A DNA stretch of 64,000 nucleotides, from assembly GCF_000244895.1 (NCBI RefSeq), contig NZ_CM001441.1, positions 5,112,198 to 5,176,197 on the forward strand. Reading direction: 5' to 3'. The DNA is from Desulfosporosinus youngiae DSM 17734. Its GTDB lineage: Bacteria; Bacillota; Desulfitobacteriia; Desulfitobacteriales; Desulfitobacteriaceae. Below the pieces are notes generated by a model. It was not told where the DNA came from. It made no database searches and saw only the letters and a list, made by a program, of their open reading frames with translations. Made by a program: the position numbers and the translations under genes. Positions 7,266 through 16,564 of the stretch are shown one piece after another; position 1 is the first letter of the stretch, and each line of letters opens with the position of its first letter.

Positions 7266-8045
7266 TTATATTTTGAGTACCTTTCCGTTCAGTCCATTCG
7301 TTTTTAAACTTCCAACAAATGCCTCCATAGTCTCCACCAAGGGCTTTTTGTATTCCGGAGGTTGTTGGCCCAATTTCTCGTACTTTGCTTTCCCTAGGTT
7401 ATGTGCTTCTAATATCTCTACTGTGCCTGGTTTGTATATAGCCATCAATGACGTAATTTCACCCAAATTGTCTTCGTCGTCTGTAAACCCAGGAATGAAC
7501 GGAATGCGTATTGTGACATGCGCTGGATCAATTTGTGTGAAAAGAGTTTTCAAGTTATCGAAATATCGTTGCAGATTTCCACCCAAAACCGCCTTGCATT
7601 TTTCGGCATCAGAAATAATTTTGCAATCTACCATCCACTCGTCGACATATCTCATGGCGATTTCCAACAATGCAGGGGGAACGAAAAGAGAAGTCTCCAC
7701 ACATTGATTAATACCTTTAACCTTCAAACTTGATAATAATGGCTCAATTTCTTTAGTGCGAAGAAGCGGCTCCCCGCCGGAATATGTTACGCCACCTCCG
7801 CATTCATAATATGGTGAATCTTTGAGGATTGTCTTCTCAATTTCACCAAGTCCCTTATATTCCCCAAAAGCCATGATATTACCATTGTCAACCGTGGCTT
7901 CCTGAATCGCGGACGAAATTGTCTCAGGATTCGCACACCAGGGGCAATGCAACGAACAACCTTTCAAAAATACGGTTGTGCGTATACCGGGGCCGTCATG
8001 AAGGCAGAACCTCTGAATATCTGTAACCAATACTCTATCACTCAC
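7266..8045 (-). CDS. Glycyl-radical enzyme activase (radical SAM, PFL-AE type)
   Basis: 259 residues. The N-terminal VTDIQRFCLHDGPGIRTTVF matches pyruvate formate-lyase activating enzymes, followed by the radical-SAM CxxxCxxC cysteines C30, C34 and C37 (GCSLHCPWC) and the SAM-binding SGGEP motif. There is no extra ferredoxin-like cysteine domain, so it is the short PFL-AE form. Such enzymes place a glycyl radical on a partner enzyme, here almost certainly the GRE at 9491-11452. The ATG overlaps the flippase stop by 4 bases (ATGA type), so it is translationally coupled into the polysaccharide operon. Confidence 0.93.
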   Translation of the reverse strand: MSDRVLVTDIQRFCLHDGPGIRTTVFLKGCSLHCPWCANPETISSAIQEATVDNGNIMAFGEYKGLGEIEKTILKDSPYYECGGGVTYSGGEPLLRTKEIEPLLSSLKVKGINQCVETSLFVPPALLEIAMRYVDEWMVDCKIISDAEKCKAVLGGNLQRYFDNLKTLFTQIDPAHVTIRIPFIPGFTDDEDNLGEITSLMAIYKPGTVEILEAHNLGKAKYEKLGQQPPEYKKPLVETMEAFVGSLKTNGLNGKVLKI

Positions 8046-9484
8046 GTGTGTCTCCTCGCTTTTCGCAGCATTTGCTTACAAATCTCTAAAAAGAATGAAT
8101 CCCGTAATATCAAAAGACTTACTGCGTATACTGCGCTTCCAGCGACAAAGAGAACACCCGTCGCCAATATTGTCGATGAGAAAAACCCCCTTGCCCACCA
8201 TAACAGCGCCGTCATCAAGACAGCACCAGCAAGGTACTTTGGCATAGGCGCAACAACATCCTTGACGGGGAATGTTTTTCTCACATAAATCAATTGTATA
8301 ACCGCAATCGCTATCTCAGCGACCACGGAGGCAAGTGCCGCGCCCAAAGCAGCCATATGCGGAATCAGCAATAGGTTCAAAACAACGTTGATTACGGCTC
8401 CCGCAATGACTGTGGCGGTAAAAACATTTTGCAAGCCCACAGGTATTAGATACTGGACGCCTGTAACATTGTTGATTCCGATGCCAATCAGCAAAAAGGA
8501 AAAGACGGATATCAAGACCGGGATCTCGTCCCACCCCGGGCCATAAAACCATCCGGAAAACTGGCTCGCCAGCGCAATTATCCCACCAATCAAAGGCAAC
8601 GCAAGCAGCCAAACAAAGCGGTAACTTCGAAATATGATTCTTTTAATAGTGTCAATATCTTTTGCCGCATGAGCGGCCGCAATACGTGGGATACAGACCA
8701 CTCCAAGGGATGTAACTAAGGTAAGCGCTGTTTTTACAATTTTTTCAGACTGCTCGTAATATCCATTTTGAACTGCTGATTCAGTAAAGACACCAATCAT
8801 TGTTTTGTCAAGAACGGTATAAATGCTGACGGCAATAGTTGGGAAAAACAAGGTGGCGATTGTCTTTGTGTCCCTAAAAGGGTTGATCTTTCCTATTCCT
8901 GAAAAGCTAATTAATCCGCGCAGATATGGAAACAAGGATATGTTGCCGACAAGCTGGGACCCCGCTAGTATTCCTGCGTATAAAGCCATATCTCTCGGAG
9001 ATTTTACAAGTATAAAAATGAGTACCATTCCCACCAGCTTTACGGCGACATTTCTTAAGACGGTTCTCTTGAACTGCTCCAATCCCATAAAGAACCACGA
9101 AATGTCAAACGCCACGGCAATCAGCAAAATACCTTGCATACAATATACCATCATATTTTGAGGGGTAAAAATAATGAGAAAACCAAAATAGACTATTGTA
9201 CAGACTGATGTAAAAATCACCCGGAATAACAGAACTTCAAAGAAAACCTGGCTTCGCTGTGTTTTATCTTCTCGCACGTATGCAATTTGACGCTGGCCAT
9301 ACAAGGCCGTGCCAAATGCAGCAAATAATGCGAAATAGGTGACAATGGAGTTGGTAAAGCTATAAACCCCAACACTTTCGGCTCCAAGGACGCGGGATAC
9401 GTATGGGGTCGTTACAAGCGGAACCAGTATTGCAACAACCTGATATGTCAGATTATAAAGATAATTTTTTTTTATGGAGGGCAA
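8042..9484 (-). CDS. wzx: Wzx-type polysaccharide flippase (MATE/MOP superfamily)
   Basis: 480 residues with about 12-14 hydrophobic segments across the whole length and the family opening KKNYLYNLTYQVVAILVPLV followed by TTPYVSRVLGAESVG. Proteins of this family flip undecaprenyl-linked oligosaccharides across the cytoplasmic membrane. The start is a TTG 6 bases after the stop of the glycyl-radical enzyme, and its own stop overlaps the activase start. The flippase is thus sandwiched between the two radical-chemistry genes. Confidence 0.93.
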   Translation of the reverse strand: MPSIKKNYLYNLTYQVVAILVPLVTTPYVSRVLGAESVGVYSFTNSIVTYFALFAAFGTALYGQRQIAYVREDKTQRSQVFFEVLLFRVIFTSVCTIVYFGFLIIFTPQNMMVYCMQGILLIAVAFDISWFFMGLEQFKRTVLRNVAVKLVGMVLIFILVKSPRDMALYAGILAGSQLVGNISLFPYLRGLISFSGIGKINPFRDTKTIATLFFPTIAVSIYTVLDKTMIGVFTESAVQNGYYEQSEKIVKTALTLVTSLGVVCIPRIAAAHAAKDIDTIKRIIFRSYRFVWLLALPLIGGIIALASQFSGWFYGPGWDEIPVLISVFSFLLIGIGINNVTGVQYLIPVGLQNVFTATVIAGAVINVVLNLLLIPHMAALGAALASVVAEIAIAVIQLIYVRKTFPVKDVVAPMPKYLAGAVLMTALLWWARGFFSSTILATGVLFVAGSAVYAVSLLILRDSFFLEICKQMLRKARRHT

Positions 9485-9490
9485 AATTCT

Positions 9491-11452
9491 TTACCTGCTT
9501 TCCGCTGCAAGAGCACGTTCTATCAAGACATCTTTATAGCTATCCGGCAAATCCTTGAAATATGCGGAAAAGCCCCATACACGGACAACCAAATCCGGGA
9601 AAGCTTTTGGATTCTTCCTGGCTTCAGTAAGTGTCTTTGCTGATACGACATTCATTTGCATTTGGAAATAACCTCGCTTTTGACTGAGCATTAGAAAATC
9701 CACAAATTTATCGTAGTTATTTTTTATGAAATCCGGAGAAACAAAGAAGTCTACCACATTGCCGTTAAATTTATTACCGCTGTAATCCAGCCCGGAGGCG
9801 AAAGAAACAAGTTCAGTAGGCGCCAACCCCGATGCGCCGGAAATATGGACAGCCAGCGGCTCTCCAACATCTCGCCCGTCGAAGGATGCGCCCGTTGTTT
9901 TTCCTGAATCAATATAAGAAGGCGAAGAAAGACCAAATTTTACTTTACCACCCAAGTTCGTGTGAAAATCAGTGATTTCAGTACTTACAACCGCTTTGAT
10001 TTTTTCCGTAAGTTCAGTTGCCCTTTCTAGATCATGTCCGAAAATAGCATTTTCTTTTAACCCCTTAGCCCATTCAGCAGAAAAGCCTTCTACCCTTTTT
10101 GAATTTAATTCAGACAAGCTTAATTCTTTACTGTCAAACACAAGATTTTTGATGTTTTGCAATGAATTAACCGCATTCGCCATACCAACAGTCGTAATAC
10201 CCATCCCGTTGTACTTACATCCCCCTTCAGAGATGTCTTTGGACGGATCGTCTAAATCCATGAACAATGACAACAGCGGTGCTTCCACAAAGGGTTTGGC
10301 CTGAGAAAGCGCAAATACATTCTGAACTTCGTTGCTTAAGCTTTTAGCATAGGCGGAAAACAAATCATTAAACGATGTCATATCGCTCAGTTTTTCCTTA
10401 TCGAAAACAACAAGTAGTGGCTTAAGCAAATTCAGTGAGGCCGCGTTGTTCGCATCAGAACTTTTACCAACTATCAGCGGCTCCCAACAAGCGCTTGTCC
10501 CATATTTATAGGCGTCTTCTTTGTCGTATCCAAACGCAATAAGCTGGGGAATAACCACATCGTCATTGGTAAAAAGTGGCGCGCCGCAACCGGTAGCTAT
10601 GCTATCCAGCGAAAGTTCATATAATCGCCGCGGCGTATTTTTGTTCACCCGCAGTAGAATTTTGGGGTCAGGCAACACAAGTTCTTTGGAAAGTTCTAAG
10701 AAAAGCTCTGTTAGATCATTATGGACATAGCCGCCCTTACCATCATCTCCTCCGAGAATGATAATCTGCCCTGTATCCCCCATTAACACCTGGCTTTTGT
10801 ACAAATAATATTCATGCAACGCTTTAAGGAAATCCCGCAGCAAATCCTTTGCTGCCGCTCGAGTCAGTGTCCCATCTGAAACGCCCTCCGTGTAATACGG
10901 TTCAAGTATACTATCCAGATGACCAAGTCCGTTAAGCCGGTGTCCAGCTTGCCAAATAAGGCTATTGGCAAAAAGAATCCGTTGCAGAGCCTCACGGAAA
11001 TCCGAAGCCGGCTTTGTTTGCATATTGGCCAATTGCGCAGCAATAATTTCTTTGTCCGAGTGGTTACTATGCTCAACAGCTTTTTGCAGTTTCGTTGCGT
11101 AAGCTATCACCCCATCGAGTACCCGGCGGCGTTTTTCTACTGATGAGTTGATATCGCTTGGACGCAGTTCTTCCAGCCCATATTTCAGAATTCTCTCATA
11201 GGCCGGTGTATTGTTGCTTACTGTCTTTTTCCCTCGCGCCCATACAATTTTCCATGGATCAATAGAGTAAACAAACCTACTATCTTGATTAATATAAATT
11301 CGGGAGGCACGGAGAATTTTGCATATGTTCCCCGTTATATCGGAGCTAGTATAAATCCGTATGCCGATTAACGCACGGAGATACTCGGAAGCAGGAATGC
11401 GCCTTGACATTCTTAACAATTTGCTTAACTTGCTTAAGTATTTATTTAACAT
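9491..11452 (-). CDS. Glycyl-radical enzyme (PFL-like) inside a polysaccharide operon
   Basis: 653 residues. The C-terminus holds the glycyl-radical motif RVWGFSAYF with G627 as the likely radical site, and the active-site loop is YGTSACWEPL with C322 and E324. The C-x-E pattern is shared by dehydratases and lyases of the family (glycerol/diol dehydratase, choline lyase) rather than pyruvate formate-lyase, which has two adjacent cysteines. Other family blocks are GGCKYNGMGITTVG near 410 and DGRDVGEPLAVHISGASG near 525. It is shorter than well-known members (about 750-850). The activase is encoded two genes later. The substrate is unknown; the context suggests a sugar, sugar nucleotide or amino-sugar substituent. 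Confidence 0.9.
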   Translation of the reverse strand: MLNKYLSKLSKLLRMSRRIPASEYLRALIGIRIYTSSDITGNICKILRASRIYINQDSRFVYSIDPWKIVWARGKKTVSNNTPAYERILKYGLEELRPSDINSSVEKRRRVLDGVIAYATKLQKAVEHSNHSDKEIIAAQLANMQTKPASDFREALQRILFANSLIWQAGHRLNGLGHLDSILEPYYTEGVSDGTLTRAAAKDLLRDFLKALHEYYLYKSQVLMGDTGQIIILGGDDGKGGYVHNDLTELFLELSKELVLPDPKILLRVNKNTPRRLYELSLDSIATGCGAPLFTNDDVVIPQLIAFGYDKEDAYKYGTSACWEPLIVGKSSDANNAASLNLLKPLLVVFDKEKLSDMTSFNDLFSAYAKSLSNEVQNVFALSQAKPFVEAPLLSLFMDLDDPSKDISEGGCKYNGMGITTVGMANAVNSLQNIKNLVFDSKELSLSELNSKRVEGFSAEWAKGLKENAIFGHDLERATELTEKIKAVVSTEITDFHTNLGGKVKFGLSSPSYIDSGKTTGASFDGRDVGEPLAVHISGASGLAPTELVSFASGLDYSGNKFNGNVVDFFVSPDFIKNNYDKFVDFLMLSQKRGYFQMQMNVVSAKTLTEARKNPKAFPDLVVRVWGFSAYFKDLPDSYKDVLIERALAAESR

Positions 11453-11462
11453 TGTTAAATAA
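11442..11462. promoter_or_regulatory. Perfect palindrome spanning the GRE start codon
   Basis: TTATTTAAC, spacer ATT and GTTAAATAA form a perfect 9-bp inverted repeat whose left arm and spacer contain the ATG of the glycyl-radical enzyme gene (11450-11452). As RNA it could fold over the start codon; as DNA it resembles the AT-rich palindromes bound by redox or FNR/Rex-type regulators, though it does not match the usual Rex site exactly. The role is not established. Confidence 0.4.
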
Positions 11463-11480
11463 CCCTTCCTTGCTTATTGC

Positions 11481-12728
11481 CTAATTTTTAAAAGACGAAC
11501 GATAATTCCGGATATCATCAAGTCTAAATCCAAGGATAAAAATAATATTAGTAGATAATACAACCGTAAAAGGTGGCTCAGTTATGCTTGCCACAGCTAG
11601 TGCAATAAATATGGCAATCAAACAGGCAGAATAAGAATCTTTGACAGCGTCAACTCGAATCGCGAAAATAATCATTAATATTGAAAATAGTAGTAGCAAA
11701 ACCATTCCACCAGTAAACAAGTACACTAACATCTGATTATGTGCGTGAATTGCTTCCTTGATGCCAATTAAGTCCGAAAACCCCTCGGAATTCCACATGC
11801 CATAACCCATAATCGGTTTTTTCTCGACGTATTCGAAAACAATCGACCATATTAATGTGCGATTTGACAACGTAACATCGCGATTTAAAATGTCAGAAAT
11901 TAGCCACTTCAACCTTTCACTTAATTCCCAGAAAACAAATGAAAATGAGAGTAAGAAAAATAATATGACTCCCGTTTTTGCACAAACAATTTTGTATAAC
12001 CAATTATGTTGGATGTAAGGATAAATTAGAATAACTGTCAGTGCAAATACACTTACAATCAAACCAGTGGCAGACCATAAATAAAAAGTTTGAAATATGC
12101 TGATGAAACAATACAACAACAACTTTACTTTGTTAACAAGTCTTTTTGAAAGCTGATAACGAATATAAACAAAAGGTAACCCTGAAAGAAAATAATATAC
12201 AATAGAATTTTGGTGCCCCAATAGAAAATTTTTTCTTACACCGTCAACCATAGCAACAGCAGTATCATACATACCAGATGGAAACAAAAATATACTAACA
12301 AGGTTTGCAATCAACAGTATTTCAAATGTTTTTGCTAACACATTAATCCCGGTATCCGGATTCTTTGCTAGTAAAAAATCCACCAATAATAACATGCAAA
12401 AGAGCGAAGCCATACTGATTACTGGAGCTTTGATATCAATTCCATTCAATAAAGTTGAAAAAATCATTATAGTAAAGCTTAGACCCAAAACAACTAAAGG
12501 AAACTTTGGTTTTGAACCGTGCCCTATATACAAAAATAAGATTACTAATCCAGATATGATTCTGGCGACGTTGAAAATCGTATCTAAAGTTTCCACCTGA
12601 TTAAAAAAAGCCGGCTTGAGCTGCACTATAAGCAAAAGTACATAGAACAACTCCTTAAGTGAGGATTTCCTTATTTTGAATAATCCTTTGGGATTACCAA
12701 ACTTTATTTTTTCTTTGCTTCTATTCAT
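11481..12728 (-). CDS. wzy: Wzy-type O-antigen polymerase/ligase membrane protein
   Basis: About 415 residues from the ATG at 12728. It has some ten to twelve hydrophobic segments and a large extracytoplasmic loop in the C-terminal half with SNRTLIWSIVFEYVEKKPIM and GYGMWNS, the pattern of the O-antigen ligase/polymerase family (PF04932). Such proteins polymerise lipid-linked repeat units outside the membrane. An upstream in-frame start at 12782 would overlap the preceding glycosyltransferase. The gene is AT-rich, as wzy genes usually are. Confidence 0.88.
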   Translation of the reverse strand: MNRSKEKIKFGNPKGLFKIRKSSLKELFYVLLLIVQLKPAFFNQVETLDTIFNVARIISGLVILFLYIGHGSKPKFPLVVLGLSFTIMIFSTLLNGIDIKAPVISMASLFCMLLLVDFLLAKNPDTGINVLAKTFEILLIANLVSIFLFPSGMYDTAVAMVDGVRKNFLLGHQNSIVYYFLSGLPFVYIRYQLSKRLVNKVKLLLYCFISIFQTFYLWSATGLIVSVFALTVILIYPYIQHNWLYKIVCAKTGVILFFLLSFSFVFWELSERLKWLISDILNRDVTLSNRTLIWSIVFEYVEKKPIMGYGMWNSEGFSDLIGIKEAIHAHNQMLVYLFTGGMVLLLLFSILMIIFAIRVDAVKDSYSACLIAIFIALAVASITEPPFTVVLSTNIIFILGFRLDDIRNYRSSFKN

Positions 12729-12747
12729 AGCTCCAACCACTTCCAGA

Positions 12748-13518
12748 TTACTCAAAATATTGTGTTCGTCTTTTCTTCGCACGAATCGCTTTGACTGCCG
12801 CTATCGTTTCAAATACCACCCACACCACAAAAGCGGACTGCGTTTTACCGGCATAATAAATCGCCTGATGGTAAGGTGTTAACATACGACTATCGACATC
12901 TCGTACACCCTTTACCCTGGATTCAAAACAAATGGCGCGGTTAACCAACAGCTCCCTGCCCACTAATTTCTGCCACGGCGCACCAAGCCCTATTAGGGTA
13001 CTATTATCAGGTTTAGCGGGGTTATATGTACGGTACATTATCATTCTCACAATATCGTCGATGAAGCGGCGCTCTTCCGTTACAAATGGCGATTTGAAAG
13101 TTCTATGCCTATGTTCCGTACCTGCAAACATATACGTGCAATCCCCCAATACCACATCTGCGGATGTTTGTATAGCTTCCTTATATAAAGCTTCGCACGC
13201 TTCCTTCGGCACAATATCGTCAGAATCAAAGAAGATTACATAGTCTCCCCTCGCTTTCACAAGTCCTTTGTTCCTGGCGGCAGACACCCCGCTGTTCGGC
13301 TGATGTATAACAATAATCCGGCTGTCTCTTTCAGCATATTCATCGCAGATTATTCCGCACTTGTCAGGAGTTCCATCATCTACAAGTATAATCTCCATGT
13401 TTTTCAATGTCTGGTTGACAATGCTATCCAGACATTCCGGCAGATACTTTTCAACATTGTAAATAGGCACAATTACGCTAACCCAAGGAAATCCGGATAC
13501 TTCAAAAACCCTTTGCAT
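12748..13518 (-). CDS. Family 2 glycosyltransferase, internally shortened
   Basis: About 256 residues from the ATG at 13518, which has GGAGG upstream. The GT-A domain is complete: VSVIVPIYNVEKYLPECLDS, IILVDDGTPDKCG, NSGVSAARNKGL and the DSDD metal-binding motif. After VKGVRDVDSRML the sequence jumps to AFVVWVVFETIAAVKAIRAK, a tail like the end of the 354-residue paralogue at 14346-15410. About 90 residues of the acceptor region are missing relative to that paralogue, so it may be a deletion derivative with reduced or no function. The ATG overlaps the stop of the degraded neuB-like gene. Confidence 0.8.
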   Translation of the reverse strand: MQRVFEVSGFPWVSVIVPIYNVEKYLPECLDSIVNQTLKNMEIILVDDGTPDKCGIICDEYAERDSRIIVIHQPNSGVSAARNKGLVKARGDYVIFFDSDDIVPKEACEALYKEAIQTSADVVLGDCTYMFAGTEHRHRTFKSPFVTEERRFIDDIVRMIMYRTYNPAKPDNSTLIGLGAPWQKLVGRELLVNRAICFESRVKGVRDVDSRMLTPYHQAIYYAGKTQSAFVVWVVFETIAAVKAIRAKKRRTQYFE

Positions 13519-14092
13519 TACCAATCCTCCATCAAGGTTTTTCTCTCAATCAGATCTAATGCTGCAATTCTTTCGTCCTCGTAGTAGGAATCGTTCTTGA
13601 CATGTGTCGTAGAGATTTCTTCGAAAATGCAGCCGTCATCCGCTCTGAATGAATGTGCGGTTCCACGCTCTACCGTGAATATCTCACCGGCTTTTAGCTG
13701 GATTTCCTTTCTGTCCGCTATGAGAGAAAGGTTTCCGTAAACACTTGGAAGGTTTCCTCCTTGACCTTATGGAAGTGCATAGGGTGCACCTGTCCGGGCA
13801 ATATCACAATTATCTTCTTGCATATTCTCTGTTGGCTATATTAATGATGGTCGCACCGTAATGGCGAAAATGCTGCAATCCATAATGATGGGAAAGCTCC
13901 AACTCAAATTGGTTCCCAATCACAATTTTAGCTTCATACAGCAAGCCCTTCACATCATGAAGAATGGTTCTTGTATCCATCACGGTGGATATTGTAGGTT
14001 GCTCTTATAGCGCTTCCTTAGCCGCATAATCCTTTGATGCCGTCATACCAGCGCGGAACTCCCCGCTTGTGGTTTGCCCTTTGGCTGCCGGC
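13518..14092 (-). pseudogene. Degraded neuB-like gene (sialic-acid-synthase family C-terminal cupin part)
   Basis: Three minus-strand frames together encode a recognisable C-terminal part of a sialic-acid-synthase-family protein: FELELSHHYGLQHFRHYGAT, then KKIIVILPGQVHPMHFHKVK, then AGEIFTVERGTAHSFRADDG and FEEISTTHVKNDSYYEDE. The frames are joined by two apparent single-base deletions, near 13821 (a lost T before GC) and near 13740 (a lost T in a TTTAC run), and an in-frame stop interrupts further upstream. The N-terminal catalytic barrel is absent. The stop codon TAATG overlaps the next glycosyltransferase start. Upstream of about 14000 the match is weaker. Confidence 0.75.
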
Positions 14093-14345
14093 ATAGCAAA
14101 AAACACTTCCAGTCATGATGATAATCAAAAAAAGAAGCAGATATTCTAAAAAATCTATTAATCCAAAGCCGTAGTTCGTTTTTTCAAGCGTATTGTTAAC
14201 ATATTTTTATATTACCCTTTCTTATTCCTGCATGCATCTCTAGAAGCTAAAAAAATTATAGCCTTGCCTAAGCTTGACTCTAATATTAGCCTTTTAAAAA
14301 ATGCATGGTCCTCATCCGTTTTCCCTCTACAGCCATATTAATGAT

Positions 14346-15410
14346 TTAACGTTTTAATAAACTCTTGACCATTCTTCTCACCCTGAATGTCAGCCATATT
14401 CCAAGCGGCCAGTTAAGCCTTGCCGGCCAGTATGTAAGCAAATGAGGCGCCATTAGCTTGCTACTTTCGACATTTTTGATTGCAGACCAGTACGGATCTG
14501 TGTGAATCATCTTTTTCAATTCTTTTAGACTTTCCCTAAATGATTTATCACTATTCTTTGAGAAGTAATAAGCACTTAACTCCGCACTCAATCTACGAAT
14601 AACATACAAATAAAAAGGCTTCTCAAACTTCTTTTTGTCGTCCTGCTGAGCAATAAAACCACTAATGCGTTCAAAAATCCTCCTGCTGATATCCAACGTG
14701 TTAGACTTATATGACTGAGTAAGTGATTGCTCCAATATCCGGTAATTATAAACTGGCTTGGCAATATAACTGATTTTCTTTACTTTATCAAGATAGTATA
14801 ATGTGAAAAGATTATCATCATAGATTCCCTTCACATATGAATCGTACCGCAAGTTATTCTCTACGATAATCTTTCTGCTATAGAGCTTATTCCACGGGCT
14901 GCCCAATCCTGACACATTTGATCTTACGGCTGGTGCCGGATTGTAGCCGTAGCCGATACACGCTGCCTGATATTGCTGGATAAAATTCCTTTCCTCAGTA
15001 ACAAAATCCTCTTTGAAGATTCGATTTGTTCTCTTATTTCCGTTTGTAATTGAGTAGGCATCAGCCACGATCATATCAGCGCCGCTTCTCAGATATTCAT
15101 TGTATAATATCTCACAACCATTCAGCTCCATCCAATCATCCGAATCAACAAACATGAGGAAGTCGCCGATGGCATTATCGATTCCAGTATTTCGTGCTTC
15201 GGAAACACCAGCATTTTTCTTCTCGATTACTTTGACGCGGCTATCGAGGGCAGCATACTCTTTATAAATTTTGGCACTGTTATCAGGAGAGCCATCATCA
15301 ACGATGATAATCTCAATGTCCTTGAAAGTCTGGTTCACCAGACTTTCCAAGCATTCAGCGATATATTTCTCAACATTATATACAGGTACAACAACGCTAA
15401 TCTTTGGCAT
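14346..15410 (-). CDS. Family 2 glycosyltransferase
   Basis: 354 residues. The N-terminal GT-A domain shows ISVVVPVYNVEKYIAECLES, IIIVDDGSPDNSA, NAGVSEARNTGI and DSDDWME, the nucleotide-sugar and metal-binding motifs of GT2 enzymes. No membrane segment is obvious, so it is probably a cytoplasmic or membrane-associated transferase adding one sugar to the lipid-linked repeat unit. It lies between the epimerase and the neuB-like pseudogene. Sugar specificity cannot be read from the sequence. Confidence 0.93.
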   Translation of the reverse strand: MPKISVVVPVYNVEKYIAECLESLVNQTFKDIEIIIVDDGSPDNSAKIYKEYAALDSRVKVIEKKNAGVSEARNTGIDNAIGDFLMFVDSDDWMELNGCEILYNEYLRSGADMIVADAYSITNGNKRTNRIFKEDFVTEERNFIQQYQAACIGYGYNPAPAVRSNVSGLGSPWNKLYSRKIIVENNLRYDSYVKGIYDDNLFTLYYLDKVKKISYIAKPVYNYRILEQSLTQSYKSNTLDISRRIFERISGFIAQQDDKKKFEKPFYLYVIRRLSAELSAYYFSKNSDKSFRESLKELKKMIHTDPYWSAIKNVESSKLMAPHLLTYWPARLNWPLGIWLTFRVRRMVKSLLKR

Positions 15411-15477
15411 AACAATCTCCTTCTATTTTTGCTCGGCCATTTGGCTGTTCTCAAGGCAGTTTTACGATAAATTATCC

Positions 15478-16416
15478 TTATTTTACACTACTTATTTCAT
15501 ACTTAATGCAATCTTCTATAGTATTCCGGAATGAGTGTCCGGGCTTCCAGTTTAAATCTTGATAAATCATCGCACAGTTCATCCCAGCATTGAGTTGAAT
15601 GTCGGAAGGTTCTATTATGATGTCGACTTCTGGCTTGTTCATTGCAGCCATACAGCTATTAATTTCCCTTGCCATATCTACAATGTTCATCTGATAATTG
15701 TTGCCAAGATTATATTCTTTCTTCCAACTAAAAACATCCACATCAATCAGGCGACATATTGCAGAAGCAGCATCTCTCACATCTAAGAAGGAAAACTTTT
15801 GCTCACCACCCACTATCCGGATACTCTTACCCTCTAGTGCATTGTCAACGAATTTCTTCAATACATTATCCGGTATAGTATTACTAGGTCCTATGAGAGA
15901 AGCCAACCGGATATTAGTGCAACGACACATCATACTGGGACTGTCTTCTTCAGATTCCATAATCGTCTCTAACAGAATTTCGGACGCGGATTTTGCCAAG
16001 GCATATAAATACCCCGGGTTCATCGAAATTGTTTCATCAGGCAGTACACCTTCATCCTGCCCATAAACAGCTTGTGTTGAAATATTAATGATACCTTTTA
16101 CACCAAGCTTTCGAGCTAATACAAATATTTCTTTTGAGAAGTACAAACTTTCCACTAAGTGGTTTCCTCTTGATTTTCTGCAGAAAGCTGCATGTACTAT
16201 GATATCAGTTGCTTCTAAGTATTCCGTCTTATTGAATACATCATCATTCGAAACACAAGTAACATCCAAGTCAGCATAATTCTCTTTTGCTTTTGCCGAA
16301 TCAGAAGTCATAGCAATAATGTTGTACTCTCCGCACTTACAAAGCTGGTGCAGTAATTCCCATGCCAAAAAACCATTGGCACCGGTAACTAGAATCGTTT
16401 TCTTTCCTTCCATCAT
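15478..16416 (-). CDS. NAD-dependent epimerase/dehydratase (extended SDR)
   Basis: 312 residues of the extended short-chain dehydrogenase type. It has a nucleotide-binding motif TGANGFLAWELLHQL at the start and the YxxxK pair in YLYALAKSASE near residue 150; the serine region reads INISTQAVYG. It would modify a nucleotide sugar in the cytoplasm by epimerisation, dehydration or reduction. It could supply the missing RmlD step or make an unrelated sugar; the sequence does not decide. The ATG pair at 16416/16413 gives two equal starts. Confidence 0.88.
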   Translation of the reverse strand: MMEGKKTILVTGANGFLAWELLHQLCKCGEYNIIAMTSDSAKAKENYADLDVTCVSNDDVFNKTEYLEATDIIVHAAFCRKSRGNHLVESLYFSKEIFVLARKLGVKGIINISTQAVYGQDEGVLPDETISMNPGYLYALAKSASEILLETIMESEEDSPSMMCRCTNIRLASLIGPSNTIPDNVLKKFVDNALEGKSIRIVGGEQKFSFLDVRDAASAICRLIDVDVFSWKKEYNLGNNYQMNIVDMAREINSCMAAMNKPEVDIIIEPSDIQLNAGMNCAMIYQDLNWKPGHSFRNTIEDCIKYEISSVK

Positions 16417-16564
16417 GCCACACTCCCTTCAATACATGCACTCGATAGTTTCATAAACTTTCTGCCGTGGAAACCACCTACCTCGGTTACTATTATCTTC
16501 AAATGAGTAATTCATTCAATTTTTCAAATAAATACTACTACCAAAAGTAACCGACCTTACATCC

